Origin: Sinohyriopsis cumingii
Taxonomy: Eukaryota; Mollusca; Bivalvia; Unionida; Unionidae
Reading direction: 5' to 3'
Length of the DNA stretch: 64,000 nt
Assembly: GCA_028554795.2 (NCBI GenBank)
Contig: CM068839.1
Location: forward strand, 43,707,117 to 43,771,116
The position numbers and the translations under genes are program-made. How positions within the stretch are numbered: position 1 is the first letter of the stretch; each line of letters starts with the position of its first letter. Below are positions 13,290 through 26,882 of this stretch, one piece after another. Under the pieces are notes generated by a model. The model was not told the origin of the DNA. It did not search any database and worked only from the letters and a program-made list of their open reading frames with translations.

Positions 13290-14029
13290 TAAAGGCGGTA
13301 CTTCTTGTCTGGTAAGGTGGAAGTCGAAAAACTCGACAAGAATGTGTTCTACTTGTAAATGACCACCGGCATAGTACGCACACTTATCAAGGTTGACCCT
13401 TCTGGGCTCACGGTACAAATTCAGCTCACACAGTTAACCTATATATAAACCACTATTTTAAAGATTCAATAACTTTAAATTTTCGAATGCTCATGATTAA
13501 CTCTATATTTCTCAGGATAGACCCATTTAGGATGCAACCTTCTGTGTGAAGAAAACCATATGTCTCTTAGCATTTTTGTATGTACATGTGTTTGAAACGT
13601 ATGATTTCAATCCGCACCAAAACAATCACGTGCTAATGTCAGTAATGAATGTTCCAAAGTCAATTCTGTAAAATACTGTCTCTATTTCCCCTCAGTTAAA
13701 AATAAGATAATCTCATTAAAGATTCTTTAAAGTAAAATTTTACTTTTCTTTTTCAGCCATTCATGGCTAGCTCTATTTTATCTTCACCCAGTTCTTGACT
13801 GGTTTCCATTTCTTCCATATAATAAATAATGTAAGTCCTTTGGGAGGTATCCAGCAGTCAAGTATGCGTGTCCGACACGCGATAGGCACAACACCACACC
13901 ATCTCTGCGATTTGTTCTACACGAGAGTGCCACTCTCCAAACTGGGGTTGACGTTCTGAAGTTGTGGAGTTTTCATTTCACATAGTTTGCCAGGTACGAT
14001 GAACATGCTGATTTATGCAATATTTGTGG
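13290..14029. other. No gene seen
   Basis: AT-rich sequence, nothing recognised. Confidence 0.3.
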
Positions 14030-14645
14030 TAACACGCTTAGCCAGTAAGATGCAGGATTAACTCATTAATATGTGGGCGAGATACTCGTTATCGAACTTG
14101 TACAATATCTTGATGATATAAGCATTTTTATTCCAAGTGTTACCCACATCGGATCAGATATATTACCCGCCGAAGGGTAACAATCTCGGCCAATCACATT
14201 CAAGATCACCTCATTAGTATCAGATGATCTTACTCCTTTTCGAACCCATCCAAGATATTGATGATAATAAGAGTATGTACCAAGTTTTAACCAAATCGGA
14301 TCAAAAAATCTGACCTCCAGATATGTAACAATACCAGACAATCGCATCAAAGACTATCTCATTGATATAACTGGATCCAGCTCATCAATGAACCCATCTG
14401 AGATCTAAATGATACCAGCATGTACGTCAAGTCAGATCACAAATACTACTCCAGAGTGGTAAAAAGTTCATTCAATCGGATGCAAGATTATGTCGTCATA
14501 TGTGTTGTAATGTGTAGTCCAAGTCTGACTGGAATCGAATATGAATGGACTTCAAAACTGAAACAAGCGATTGTTCACGGACGAACGTAGGGTCATGACA
14601 TATGCTTCATTGGCCTTACGGACAGGTGATCCAAAAAGGTACATC
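14030..14645. repeat. Array of repeat family R1
   Basis: Three to four units with 'tcgaacccatccaagatatt', 'taccaagttttaaccaaatc' and 'cagagtggtaaaaag'. The array closes with 'cacggacgaacg' and 'ggccttacggacaggtgatc'. Confidence 0.55.
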
Positions 14646-14723
14646 TCACCTTGAAGATCCATGCAGATTAATCTCAAACTATGTCAGCTGCCATTTTTCT
14701 CACTGAGCACGAGTTATGTGAGA

Positions 14724-15003
14724 CCGCTCCGGTGGCCTAATGGTTAGAGCGTCTGCCTCTGATGCAAGAGGTCGCGGGTTGGAACCCCAGCCGAGTCATG
14801 CCAAAGACTTACAAAAAATGGTACTAACAGCTGCCTCGCTAAGCGCTCAGCATTAAGAGGTTAGTGCTATGACTGGTCGGTCTGGTGTCAGGATAATGTG
14901 ACTGGGTGGGAGATCATGCTACATAATGCCCTAGTGCTAGACATCACTAAAAACTTGCCACACTGCAGACATCGTAGCGATATGATTGAATTGTTAATAC
15001 GAA
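14724..15003 (+). repeat. tRNA-derived SINE family A, copy 2
   Basis: The best preserved tRNA head in the window: 'ccggtggcctaatggttaga', then 'cgcgggttggaacccc' and the shared body. It ends in an AT-rich tail merging with an (AAT)n tract at about 15,015-15,045. Confidence 0.88.
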
Positions 15004-15045
15004 TAAGAATACGAATAATAATAATAATAATAATAATAATGATAA

Positions 15046-16851
15046 TACGAATTGTTAAGGAATACGAATGTATCTGGATCCCAGTAAAGTGAATAATTGC
15101 CATTTAAAGGTATGTGTAATCAAAATTTAAAAAATGACAACCATTACTGAAATAGTCGGTTCTTACCGCCTACGTGAACTGTATGACTTTTACTATAGTA
15201 ATAACCAACTAATAAAACGATGTCTAAGGCAGATTAAATTCGGTCTGAATTGTTCACGTTGGTGAAACAGTTATTTAACCGTGTCAAGCAAGATGTTAAA
15301 CACTTGATACATATTGGTTGATCTCGGAGCGAGTTGAGTTCTCTCTCTCTCTCTCTCTCTCTCTCTTAATCTTTAACAGACGGTGTATTTCATAGCGACG
15401 ATTACGTGCTATTGTAGACAGAAAATATGGCTATTATTTTAGTTTCGTATTGGTTTTAAAATGATATGCAGCTGTAATTGAAAGGTGATGAACGACTGTA
15501 TGTAAGTTTGTGCATAAGTGTATACGTCCATTCGAGGCCGATCTGTATTTTGAACATAAATGATATATTAACAAATATCGAGTGGACAGGGAGTGGGTGA
15601 AACTAATCTTGTCCTGGATGATTTAAAATGGACCGACAGTGCACGCTGTACTTTTAGACAAGAAACGACGGCGAACTTTTGATATTAAGAAGACGTGCTC
15701 TACAGTCTCATTAAAATCGAGATCTATTTTTAATAAGCAGATCTGACATGCACCGAAACTAGGTCATATTTTGTTGAACTTTTAATTTTCACCAATCAAA
15801 TTACCACTTTTGTATTTGTGAAAGCTAGCAACATGACATAAAATGTTAGATGTTATCAGATAGGCTACTAAAATTAAGTGGACGGGGAATTCCAAAAAAT
15901 TACTAAAATCATGAATTTATATCGGTAGCCATCTGATCTGCGTTTTGCCTAGAATCTTGACTGGTTCAGTCCTAAATTTGTCCGGGATATCATATACTGT
16001 GATTATATTTTTGTTCCTCCATTTTCAACAGTCTAATATACCAATAAAGGATGAGAAGGTTCTGGACTGAATTTGAAATTCATGCAGATTATCGATTATA
16101 ACTCAAGGGAGGCGAGACAATCCAAAGCCTGCTTTTGCTCGATACAACTAAGTTCATCAATAGACACACCAGCCACCAACCCCGAAAATTAAATGCTTCC
16201 TTACTAAATCTTGCGAGTCTATTGATCCTGCCGCTTTTTCCCTCTTACACAAACTGAACATAACAAATCGCTTTTGCATTTAATGTTCCCCCACGTTACC
16301 AAGTTTAACATACACCATTATCGACCCTGCCCGTTAAGTGTTTCTTTTTAACACTGGATTAATATTCTATTATTAGATAGTACATGTTAATTTATTTCCG
16401 CCAATACTTGGAACACTGCTATCCTTGCACCGTCATATTTACCAAAACAGTTGATGTCGTTAGTAACTTCGTTTCCACGCCGATTTTACTTCACAAGTAG
16501 GGACAAACGCAAATGAATACGATTACGAAAGCCTGTAGTGTCAACATTAGTAATACACAAATCTATTGTGCTCATTCGTAGGCATATGGCTCAAAAACAT
16601 CGAGTTAACACCAAAATGGGTATATAAGCTTCAGTGTAACTTTCTTCTTGTGTGTGTGTTTCATGGCTGTTTATACTTAACATTTATATGGACCAGGAAC
16701 ATCACTGAATTTGACGGAAAAAAAATCAAGTAACTGATTAAAGAGGAACACAATCCTATGGTTCGTCCAGTATTCTACATCAAGAAGCAATGTACTAAGG
16801 AAACGAACATTTTCAACTCGATCATGTTTACTTCGCAAAACGTATCGGTTG
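15046..16851. other. No gene; (CT)n tract at 15,339-15,366
   Basis: AT-rich host sequence with one CT microsatellite. No coding signal was recognised. Confidence 0.35.
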
Positions 16852-17139
16852 CGGGGGTCGCGGTTTCAAACCCCGGCCGAGTCATAACAAACTTATACAA
16901 ATGGTACGAGCAGCTGCCTTGCTTGGCGTCAGCATTAAGAGGTTTGTATTAGGACTGGACAGTCTGGTGTCAGGATAATGCGACTGGGTGGGGCATGATG
17001 TTACATGCCTGTGGCATGATGCCCCATTGTTAGACGTCACAATAAACTGCCACGTCACAGACACCGTAGTAATATGACTAAAACTGTTAAAGCTACGTTA
17101 AAAATATAAATCACACACACACACACACACACACACACT
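16852..17139 (+). repeat. SINE family A, copy 3 (5'-truncated) with (CA)n tail
   Basis: It begins inside the tRNA-like head at 'gcgggggtcgcggtttcaaa' and runs through the shared body to a CA repeat (17,113-17,138). Loss of the 5' end is usual for retroposed copies. Confidence 0.8.
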
Positions 17140-17144
17140 TCACA

Positions 17145-17545
17145 ATATAAATGCATAAATTATGAAAGACTTTGTTCTTAATGTTGTAATTTGACCAATA
17201 TAAATTATGAAAGACTTTGTTCTTAATGTTGTAATTTGACCAACATAAATTATGAAAGACTTTGTTCTTAATGTTGTAATTTGAATAATATAAATTATGA
17301 AAGACTTTGTTCTCAATGTTGTAATTTGAATAATATAAATGTAGAAAGACTTCGTTCTCAATGTTGTAATTTTACCAATATAAATGTAGAAAGACTTTGT
17401 TCTTAATGTTGTAATTTGACCAATATAAATGTAGAAAGACTTTGTTCTTAATGTTGTAATTTGAATAATATAAATGTAGAAAGACTTTGTTCTTAATGTT
17501 GTAATCTGACCAATATAAATGTAGAAAGGCTATGTTCTTAATATG
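17145..17545. repeat. Minisatellite, 45-bp unit, ~9 copies
   Basis: Units contain 'gaaagactttgttcttaatg' followed by 'ttgtaatttgaccaatataa'. Because 45 is a multiple of 3, the minus strand shows a false 15-residue protein repeat. Confidence 0.93.
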
Positions 17546-17689
17546 GTGCAATGACCAGTGTACTTCCAAAGATGGCTATGGTTAAAATACCACATTCTGT
17601 TCTGAACAGAAAATCTAATCACGTAAAATGTAGTTAACTTATCAAAGTTTAGGTTTGGAACACACAACAAACAGCAATAATAATAATAA

Positions 17690-17975
17690 ACAACGTTACA
17701 TTAAGGAAACAGATAATCCTACTTAAAACGAGATAGGACTTTGAAAGGAAACGGATAATTCTAATTAAAGTGAGATAATCCTACTTAAAATGAGATAAGA
17801 CGTTCAATGGAAACGGATAATTCCACTTAAAATGGGATAACCCTACTTAACCTAAGATTGGACTTTCAAAGGAAATGATAAATCATACTAAGAATGAGAG
17901 AAATCAACTTAAAATGAGATAATCAAACTTAAAATCAGATAATCAGACTTAAAATGAGACAAGAATTTCAAATGA
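17690..17975. repeat. Degenerate short tandem repeat
   Basis: Repeated 'gagataatcctacttaaaat' units of about 18-20 bp mixed with 'aaggaaacggataattc' segments. Confidence 0.6.
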
Positions 17976-18548
17976 GCAAGAAAATTAAAGGATTAGGCAC
18001 ATCATATAGTTGTTCAAACTTCGCACTGCTTAACAAAATTGCAGGTCAATTAAATGTTATGCCAAATATTGCAAAATTTATGACACTATTTGATAACACG
18101 ACTTACAGGACGAATTAGACATGGTTCATTACCGTTATAGTTTATATGACTCGCTGTTTTGAAATCATTGTAAAACGAAGTAATAAACGTATCCATCAAA
18201 AAAATTGTACTAACATAAGGGAGAAAAGGAAATGATAGGGGCTAGAGAATGAAAGTGTAATTACAATTTTCATTCACCGTGGAATACAGAATATGAAATA
18301 CCTTAATATCGATATATCCTTTCATGAGATATCACACAAAGTTGCATATTAATGTACCTCTTTTCCGAAATAAGACTAGCTATGGCAAGTCGAGTAGAAA
18401 GATAACAAATATATCAAAAGAAAGCATGTTATACAAATGTTTGAGCACCAAAAGCATTTCGAAGATTGGGAATGGGTCGTGTGATTTCCAGTCTTTGAGA
18501 ACAAATCGGTATACTCGGCAAGTATTAAATGTATGGGCAGACAAGTGA

Positions 18549-18583
<35 letters not shown>

Positions 18584-19205
18584 TGGAGCGAAAGAGAGAG
18601 ACAAGAGACCATGTATTCTTCTTTTTCTCAGTTTCTGACCTTCTATTTGACCCGCGACTATAAAGAGCCCCGGATAAAGATCACGATCAAGCCGCCTTGT
18701 AGCGGCTACACGATCAATATTCAGTCAGTATGCGGTCGTCCTTGTTATACAGCTATCGATTTTAGATGGAGATGCTGGTACTGACAGCAGTGGTGGTGAT
18801 GATAATGGTGCTGATGGTGATATTGGTGGAAGTGGCTCGACGTTTAACCAGAGATGAACATATTTATTTTATATTATAGGTGGCGATTTCGCTTTTGGAA
18901 ATACTTTAATTTTGTATTGGGGAAATATATCTGTCATTAAGTATGCTATTCAAATCTGTATTTTCATCTTTAAGTCTATTTAAATTTTTCAATTTCTTAG
19001 CTCCCTATCTCTCTCTCTCTACAGATCTTAAAACATGTCAAGACTGTACCGGTAGACCCTCTAGTATATATTTATATAATCAATAAGGATGCGCCATAAA
19101 AAAATAAACCCCGGGGAAAAAATAGGCTTCAGTTATTAACTTCTTAATTAGTTTTCCATATGAATCCTGCAAATGATTAGTGACTGAACTTGCACGAACT
19201 GTAGC

Positions 19206-19206
<1 letters not shown>
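17976..19206. other. No gene; (CT)n at 18,551-18,580
   Basis: AT-rich sequence with a CT microsatellite. A region of GAT/GTG triplets near 18,790-18,835 is low complexity. Confidence 0.35.

Positions 19207-19302
<96 letters not shown>
19207..19302. repeat. (TA)n(CA)n microsatellite
   Basis: About 40 TA units followed by eight CA units. Confidence 0.97.
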
Positions 19303-19303
<1 letters not shown>

Positions 19304-19998
19304 GAGTCAGCATGAATGGGGGGAAAGCCAAACTTATGCTGCACAACACCCTCCATACACACACGTACACACACTTGCCTCCGCTCCCGGATGTGCCCAT
19401 GATTAGATATTCCGTTACCCCTTACAATGTACAGTCCTAGTATCGATTCTAACTTTCAACAGTCATAATCATGTTTGTAAACGACGGAGAAGCATGGGCA
19501 GTGTTGAGTGTTGATTGCATACTGAAATTAAGTGACAATCTAAATTTGGCTTGGATGCAGCGTTTGTTGCCGAACTCGAAAGCAAGGCCGTAAATTCACG
19601 TTTGAATGCAGAAGCACTAAATAATAATTAAAAAACCCCTGAAGAACCCTAATCCATGCAAGAAAACTCTGAGGAAAATTTAAGTATTTTGCTTACGGAT
19701 GTTGCACCCTAAAATCGGTTGGATATGAGCGCCTCGAGATATTCCTGTATTAATCTAACTCCAGTAATGTTTACTTCATTAAATCGCAATAGTAACGTGT
19801 TAAAGAAAATACAAATCTCTTCATTTTCTTCTGAAAACAGTAATAATTTGACCAAATACACAATCTGAAGCAATATTTGTAAATTTGTATAGGGGCGCTG
19901 TCCTATATAATTGTAAATTTCGGAGCTTCTTTTCATCGCTGTAGTAATGTAACCGTTATTGCTCGGAGGTGGGGTTGGGTGGAATACACACAAATGGA

Positions 19999-19999
<1 letters not shown>
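19303..19999. other. No gene seen
   Basis: Nothing recognised. Confidence 0.3.

Positions 20000-20082
<83 letters not shown>
20000..20082. repeat. (TA)n microsatellite
   Basis: About 41 TA units. Confidence 0.97.
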
Positions 20083-20084
<2 letters not shown>

Positions 20085-21170
20085 GAGCAATCTATCCAAG
20101 AATTCGTCTTGCAAGCTAAATATGTCTGTAACTACTGTATAAATTCAAAACTTTAATACTAATTAAGGGTGCTATCGAAAGACAGGTATGAAATACAAAT
20201 ACTATTTTTTTCAAGCATTACGTCAAGAAGATTAAATCAGGAAGATTCGTATAGTCACAGGCGGTGATCTTGACGTTCTAGGTAATAAATAAATTCGTCG
20301 ATAGCATGTACCGTTAACAATGCAAACCGTTAAACTCCAGCTCCACCTATGCATTCCCTTTCGCCTAAGTTCCCCTGAGGCTGCCCCACCAAAGCAAAGC
20401 ACTCAATCATTAGCCCATCAAGGGTTAAATTAGGAACGGTACACTGTCTAGATGACCAGTGTTGATCTGTGCCAAGATAAACGCCGCTGAATCGCGAGTA
20501 ACGTTACCGTCCAGATTTCTAAGTGAAAATCTAAACAAATATTTATGAACACGGTAGACCAAGATTTGATATCGCTATCTGTCCAAAGCAGACGGAACAA
20601 TATTTCCGGACGGTCGCGTTCTTTTTAAGGGCAACTGTGCGCTAAATCTATGCCTATAATGTCTGTGATAGGTCGACTGGGTTCTCGCTGAATTGTATGC
20701 CGAGCTGTTTGCACGTTATTAACGAAGAGCACGTGCCATATCACAAAAGCATTTAATTTTGTTAGATCGAGTCGAGTACTCAGTATTGTATCTACTCAGA
20801 CTCCAGATGTTTGATATCGCTCCCGTAATCGTGCGTTACCTCATGTCAATCAGGGCTAAAATTAAAATCATAATTTTGCTATATATTGAAGCATAGTTGA
20901 CGATTTCACTACATTTCAAATACTGAGGAATCTTCTGTTTCTAAATATGTCGAGATAAAATGCATTATTTTTCCTTCAGACAAAGGCGAAGTCGCTAGTT
21001 ATGATTCATAAATTTTACACTGAAATTCATTCTTATGCATGTTAGTTATAAATCTAACCAAGCTTTATTTAGTCTCCTGCATTGTCATATGAATATCATA
21101 TTCAATACGATGATATCTTTTTGTCTCACCAAACATTTAGACTTTTCAAAGATGAAATTCTTTATATTTC
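20083..21170. other. No gene seen
   Basis: AT-rich host sequence without a recognisable frame. Confidence 0.3.
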
Positions 21171-21454
21171 GACCACTCTGGAGGCCTAAGTGATTAGTGC
21201 ATCTGTCTCGGATGCGGGAGGTCACAAGACATAAAGATGGTACTAGCAGTTGCCTCGCTTAGCGCTTAGCACTAAAAGGTTAGTGTTAGGATTGGTCGGC
21301 CTGGTGTCAGGATAATGTGACTGGGTGGGACGTGAAGCTACATGTTTGTGGCATGATGTACCAATGCTAGACATTAAAATAAAATAAACTGCCACACTGC
21401 AGACATCGTTGCGATATGACTGAAAAATTGTCAAAGCTACGTTAAAATTCCAAA

Positions 21455-21490
<36 letters not shown>
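21171..21490 (+). repeat. SINE family A, copy 4, with (CA)n tail
   Basis: A degenerate tRNA head ('ggaggcctaagtgattagtg') is joined by a deletion to the body ('gtgtcaggataatgtgactg') and ends in a CA tract (21,455-21,490). It abuts copy 5. Confidence 0.82.
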
Positions 21491-21494
<4 letters not shown>

Positions 21495-21667
21495 GTCGTC
21501 CTGGAATCAGGTTACGCTGGCTGGGTGGGACGTGATGCTACATGTCTGTGGCATGATGCACCAGTGCTAGACATTACTAAAAACTACCATACTGCAGCCA
21601 TCGTAGCGACATGACTAAAATTGTTCAATCTACGTTTAAAATCTACATTGCACACGCACGCACACAT
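21491..21667 (+). repeat. SINE family A, copy 5 (3' part)
   Basis: Contains the body from 'tggtcgtcctggaatcaggt' through 'catcgtagcgacatgac' to a 'cacacgcacgcacac' tail. It lies directly after the tail of copy 4. Confidence 0.75.
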
Positions 21668-22334
21668 ATTTTTAAGGACTTTTCTTACACGGCCCCTCCT
21701 CCTCCTTCCAAATATTTGCGACCTTTCCAAGGTATACAAACAACGTATCCGTTGCTTATTATCGTTATTGAAATTTCAAGACTCAAATTATTTTCCGCTG
21801 ATTACTGTCCAAAATCAAGTTACTCTGTTTATATTTAATAAAACTACAATGCTATTTCACCTCTTGTCTCCAATATTTTAATAAAGTTACCACATTTTCT
21901 ACATGCAATATCACTCCTTGAACAGCCATTCATTTAAGTTCATTCTGATTTTAGAACCACAAGTGACCCATAAAACAACGAATGAGACATCTTCCACGGT
22001 GACAATTGGCATTCGACTGCCTCACTGTCCTAAGGACTTTTTTCATTTGCTACCTTACAATTTGTGTTTATTAGGGTATTATGTATTTTGAAGCCGTCTT
22101 ACTAACAACAAACGAATACGAAAATTAACCTACAATAACAAACCTATTCAGAGTATTCTCAAACTTTTCTCAGTAATAAACAAAATAATATTTTTGTTAT
22201 ATGTGCTACAGAGCCAGCCATTTTGAATTTTATTAAAGAAACGATCATAGCACGTGATGAAACATTACGCCACTGGGTACATGAACACAAATGTATTTAT
22301 TTTATAACCATATTAAATTGTGTTTAGTAAATAA
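21668..22334. other. No gene seen
   Basis: AT-rich sequence, nothing recognised. Confidence 0.3.
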
Positions 22335-22760
22335 TTAAATAATATATTCGTTAGCTGGAATATGTTTAATTGATCTGTAGCTTAGTTCATATACGTTCAG
22401 GAAATATATGTCAGGCAGTGAACTATGTGCACAGCAATTGTCCATTTTCACCAAAAAACAGAAAATCAATCCGCCGCATAATAAAACGCCTCTTTTTGGC
22501 TTGAAAGAAAGAGCCGAAAACGCCCCTGTTAAAAATATCTCCACAGATGCCATTCTACTGTACAAATCGTCATGCATCCAATTTGTGAATGTGTCGTACA
22601 ACTTGAAAGTCAAGTTTACGCTTCCTAAAGTAATATGGTTTTCCATTACTTCTTCATACCTAAGCGAAAGACAAGGGTATCCACAAAACACCATACTTCG
22701 CATCCATCTTACTCTATAGCTCAAAGGAAATCCAGTACTCAACCAACCTGTGGGTGGGAA
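22335..22760 (-). CDS. Exon-like open frame, possibly a TNF-like terminal exon
   Basis: A minus-strand frame is open for about 480 nt and ends in a TAA at 22,335-22,337. Just inside its upstream end lies a good splice-acceptor context, a C/T-rich tract ending 'cccacccacag'. The encoded stretch has 'VEIFLTGAF' and, near the end, 'SSLPDIYFLNVYEL', which faintly recall the last strands of the TNF homology domain. A TNF-like exon lies about 10 kb upstream on the same strand, but the G-alpha-o exons lie between them, which argues against a single gene. It may equally be a chance frame. Confidence 0.25.
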   Translation of the reverse strand, partial: FPPTGWLSTGFPLSYRVRWMRSMVFCGYPCLSLRYEEVMENHITLGSVNLTFKLYDTFTNWMHDDLYSRMASVEIFLTGAFSALSFKPKRGVLLCGGLIFCFLVKMDNCCAHSSLPDIYFLNVYELSYRSIKHIPANEYII

Positions 22761-22814
22761 TGGAGTCGATGAGGGTGCAATAACCGTTACGACAGCACAA
22801 ATACAATCATCCAA

Positions 22815-24189
22815 ACACTGCTAGGTATAATTTTCACATCTGTTACAAATAACCTACTATTATTTCGAAGATACTTGACCAATATATAGAGAAATCCAGC
22901 AGACCTCTAAATTCGAGTATTATCAATGGCCTAGGTCCACAGTTGTTAAAAATGGCATATATTTGAATAAACTAAGCATGTAATTCTTTTGTATAGTGAA
23001 ATAAGAGAAGTGGTTACATGCCTATTTATAAACGTATGTTCTACTGGTGGGGATGGGTTGCGGTGTGTGGATTTAGATATACCAATTTGTCTTCAGCATT
23101 TATTTTTAAGATCAAAAGAGGTCCATGTCATACGATCTACTGATACGTCCACCATCTGTTCTTAACTAAATAGTGCGCTTCCGAATTCTGATAATGTATC
23201 TGAAGTTGTGATCCAGATGCGACACCTTTCAGGTCAATAACAATATAATCGTCTACCTTCTAAAACATCTCTTTGTGTGCTACGCAAGAATTATTTTCCC
23301 CCAAAGCATTTAAAAAAAGACTACTGTGTTAATAATTTGATAAACTCATATCATATTTTCTGTATTACAAACGTGTAATAACACCTAACGCCATCACAAA
23401 TGACATCCCGAAGTCGCACAATGAAAAAAAGCAATATCAGCGGCATCCTCACGTATCTGAAAGCCGTTCCACATCATAAGTTTTGAAGCAAACATAAAAT
23501 TTACATTTGTTTTCAAATCAAATCAAGTTAATGAAACTTGTTCAATAATTTCAACAATCTTTTGCCAAGGCTTACAAAAAGATATCAATTATTAAACTTA
23601 TTCCGTAAATTTCATTTGAAAAGAACATTTATATAAAGTTCTAGGGTTGTGAAACAAAATTACGCTTTTTTCACTACAAACTATTTTACTGCAAAGGAAC
23701 AGTCAGATACCCAGCATCTTAACATCACAAGAAATTTATGGAATACATGAAACTGATAAACGTTTGGACAACAAACCACAAGTAAAGGAAAATATTATTC
23801 TAGCCTAACCTTCTCCACTGGGAACTGTTCTTCTGTAGCTTTTGTTGTTGTTGTTGTCTGGTAGGTTCAGTGCCAAAGACTAAGGCTCTATGACCCACCA
23901 GAACAACACTGTAACTGATATGTTCCTAAGGAAGAAGATACTAATATATTATTTCAGAAGACGTCATGTGACATTGGCGCACGTGAATAATGCCCGATGG
24001 AACAAGTGCACTTCCAATAGTCACGCACAAAATTCTACTGAGCGCGTAAATGATACTGTCTTAAAGAATTCTTTAGTTAGCCATCAGACTTGGAAAAGGT
24101 ATGATGTAAAGAAATAAGGTAAGCCAAATGAAGTAAAGATCGCAAAAACACAAAAACTGGTATGAATCTTTCGTTTAAAACTGAATTAT
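22815..24189. other. No gene seen
   Basis: AT-rich sequence with a short TTG repeat near 23,840. Confidence 0.3.
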
Positions 24190-24345
24190 TTTTTGTGTCG
24201 GAATCGGCAGTAACTGAATCGTCTGTGTGCTCGAACCACTGGATTGCAGTTCGTATCCCGGGTATGCTGCCATCGTAAGTCTCTGATTTAGACACAAAAT
24301 AGTCATCCACGTGCCAATATGTTGTTAAACAATCAATCAATCAAT
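24190..24345 (+). repeat. Short dispersed repeat with (CAAT)n tail
   Basis: Contains 'gtgtgctcgaaccactggat' and 'gttcgtatcccgggtatg' (B-box-like), then 'gttgttaaacaatcaatcaa'. This has the plan of a retroposed SINE, but only this one copy was seen here. Confidence 0.45.
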
Positions 24346-24439
24346 GAATAACGATCTGACACTCTTTAACAATATATACTTGTGATTATTATGACCTGTA
24401 TAGCATTCCAACTGGTATCTCAGCATTTTATGTCACTGA

Positions 24440-24745
24440 TAATTTTAAACATATTGCATCCACCCAAATAAAGCAGCCACCTCCTAATGCTTCCACCCAA
24501 ATAAAGCAACCATCTCCTGATGCATCCGCCTTAATAAAGCAATCACCTCCTTATGCATCCACCCAAGTAAAGTAGCCACATCTTTATGCATCCACCCAAA
24601 TATAGTAGCCATCTCTTTATGCATCCGCACAAATAAAGTAGCCACCTCCTTATGCATCCACACAAATAAAGCAGCTACCTCCTTATGCATCCACACAAAT
24701 AAAGCAGCTACCTCCTTATGCATCCACATAAATAAAGCAACCTCC
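24440..24745. repeat. Minisatellite, 33-bp unit
   Basis: About nine copies of a unit with 'atgcatccacacaaataaag' and 'cagctacctcctt'. The minus strand shows a false 11-residue repeat (WMHKEVAALFV) because 33 is a multiple of 3. Confidence 0.9.
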
Positions 24746-24849
24746 TGTTAAGAAAGGATATCCGTGAAAGAGTACAATATGCCCAATCTGATAACGTAAC
24801 ATCTGCATAATTGTGAGCAAGATGCCGTACTCCTCTCTACTGTGTCATG

Positions 24850-25300
24850 ACCCAAAGCAGTGTCGTACTTTGTGAGTACGAGTTATGACGTGACCAACAG
24901 CAATGTTTAACGCAGTTTATTAAAGTGAGTGCGAGTTATGACGTGACCTATAGCAGTATCTTACACATTTTATTTTCGTACGAGATATGACCTGACCCAC
25001 ATCAGTGTCTTCCACATTTTATTTGTATACGAGTTATGTCTTAACCCATAACAGTCTTACACATTTTATTTATGTGAGTACGAGTTACATCGTGACCCAT
25101 AGCAGTAGTGCGCATTTCATGTTGGCGAGTACGGGTTACGTCGTGACTCAGCAGTGAATTGCATATTTTATGTAGGTGAGTACGAGTTACATCGCAACTC
25201 CTAGCAGTGTATTACACGTTTTATGTAGGCGAGTACGAGTTTCGTCGTGACTCAAAGCAGTGTATTACGCATTTTACTTAGGCGAGTACGAGTTATGTAA
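24850..25300. repeat. Degenerate minisatellite, ~55-bp unit
   Basis: About eight units containing 'gagtacgagttatg', 'cgtgacccatagcagt' and 'tacacattttat'. Confidence 0.8.
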
Positions 25301-26030
25301 AGTTACATGGTACATACATCAATATAATCACTGATTTTTTATTTACATTGGTTGGGTTAAATAGAAAAATCATATTTTTGACAATGGAAATAGGAGACAG
25401 ACAGGGACAAGTGCATACAGCCAGCTTGCCAGATACGTACATTTGTGCATACATACATACATACATACATACGTACTGATGACTAAAAGGCATATTACAA
25501 ACATACAAAACATACATAATGTTCGAGGGGAGGTAGATATAGTCAGCGAGATGTTTAGGTAGATAGATCTGGAGACGAATAGCTACATTTCCTTTGTCCA
25601 AAACCAGCAGACACTTGCACAAATTATCTATAATATCAGTCGTACTATGTCACAGTCGTACACAATACGAAAGTACAAAAGCTAAAAGAACTCTTTTAAA
25701 TGGGGAAGGAGCGATAAGATTTTCAGAATAACCCATTTCGACAGAAACAAATTTTAATTTTCCAAAATGTTTTTTTATTATTTATTTTTTAAAGTCAGAT
25801 ACGTATGTTTGTGCATACATACATACATACATACATACATACATACATGATTTTTAAAATGTTATTTTTTTCCGTCAGATTTTGTTTATTTTTTGGAAAG
25901 CATGAAAGAAGTTCTGTCTTACAGTTACACGCCTCCCCTCCCTCATGTATTTATTAAATATAAAGAGCTTATCTTGTTCTGTAGATTATTTCATATTTCG
26001 ATATTAAAAGATAAAGTCGGTTGTCGACAA

Positions 26031-26103
<73 letters not shown>

Positions 26104-26690
26104 ATACATGAGAGAGATAAAGAAAACTGCAATGATTATAAGCCGTGCATTCAAGTCACCAACACGAATTGGTTCCCTCCAAAAGTAAATTTTACTTGAT
26201 AAAATCGTCCTAAATTAGGATGAATAATAATAATAATAGTAACAACAACAACATCTAATTAGAAGACATATAATGAAATGGTACTAAAATGATGAAAACA
26301 ATCTTCATGAGAGTTGGGGAGGGGAAGTGTTTGAAAAAAGTACTAGATGAGAAATCGATTTAAAAAGACATCTTAGATCCGAAATATTCTCGTTAAATAA
26401 GAAGAAGAAGAAAAAAATGCATTCGTTTAAGACCCGTTTATGTGCTGTCAGACCCTGTGAGATTTGGATTTATAACAAAGCACGTCAACCGTGTAACATG
26501 TACCGATGTCAACCTGAAACGGGTTAGTAAGTTATCCATCTACGCGTATCGGAAAGACGTTTCCCTTTTTCCAAAGAAAACTGAAATCATAACAAACAGC
26601 AGGCATTAATTCATCCCGTATGACGCCCCATATGCAGATAGTCATTTCATGTATGGTACCTGGTGGTCTAAACCGCTCCACTTTACCTGC
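25301..26690. other. No gene; (CATA)n and (TA)n tracts
   Basis: CATA repeats at 25,447-25,473 and 25,814-25,849, and a (TA)n tract at 26,033-26,093. No coding signal. Confidence 0.5.
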
Positions 26691-26696
26691 ACCTCA

Positions 26697-26882
26697 CCTC
26701 TCTCTGCTTAGGCTCGAGTCTTGGGCTCGGCCAATGAAAGCGGGTATGTGAGAAAGCCCGCCAGTTGCTTCCCGTGGGTCGGTGGTTCTTACAGGGGTTT
26801 TCCGGGTTCTTCCTCCACCATTTATACTGGCTACCATGTATCATCCGCTAAAAAATAAAAGTTAAACCCAAAACAACAACAT
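26697..26882 (+). repeat. Dispersed repeat family B, copy 2
   Basis: 'ctcggccaatgaaagcgggt', 'cgtgggtcggtggttct', 'ggggttttccgggttcttcc' and a terminal 'cccaaaacaacaac' match copies 1 and 3. Confidence 0.65.

Noticed and set aside
17140-17569. Repeated minus-strand frames with 15-residue periodicity
   Set aside because: The 45-bp minisatellite keeps frame; not a gene. The 33-bp array at 24,484-24,729 gives the same artefact.
22408-22719. 103-residue plus-strand frame
   Set aside because: No recognisable domain, no splice context, and it is antisense to the better-supported minus-strand frame.
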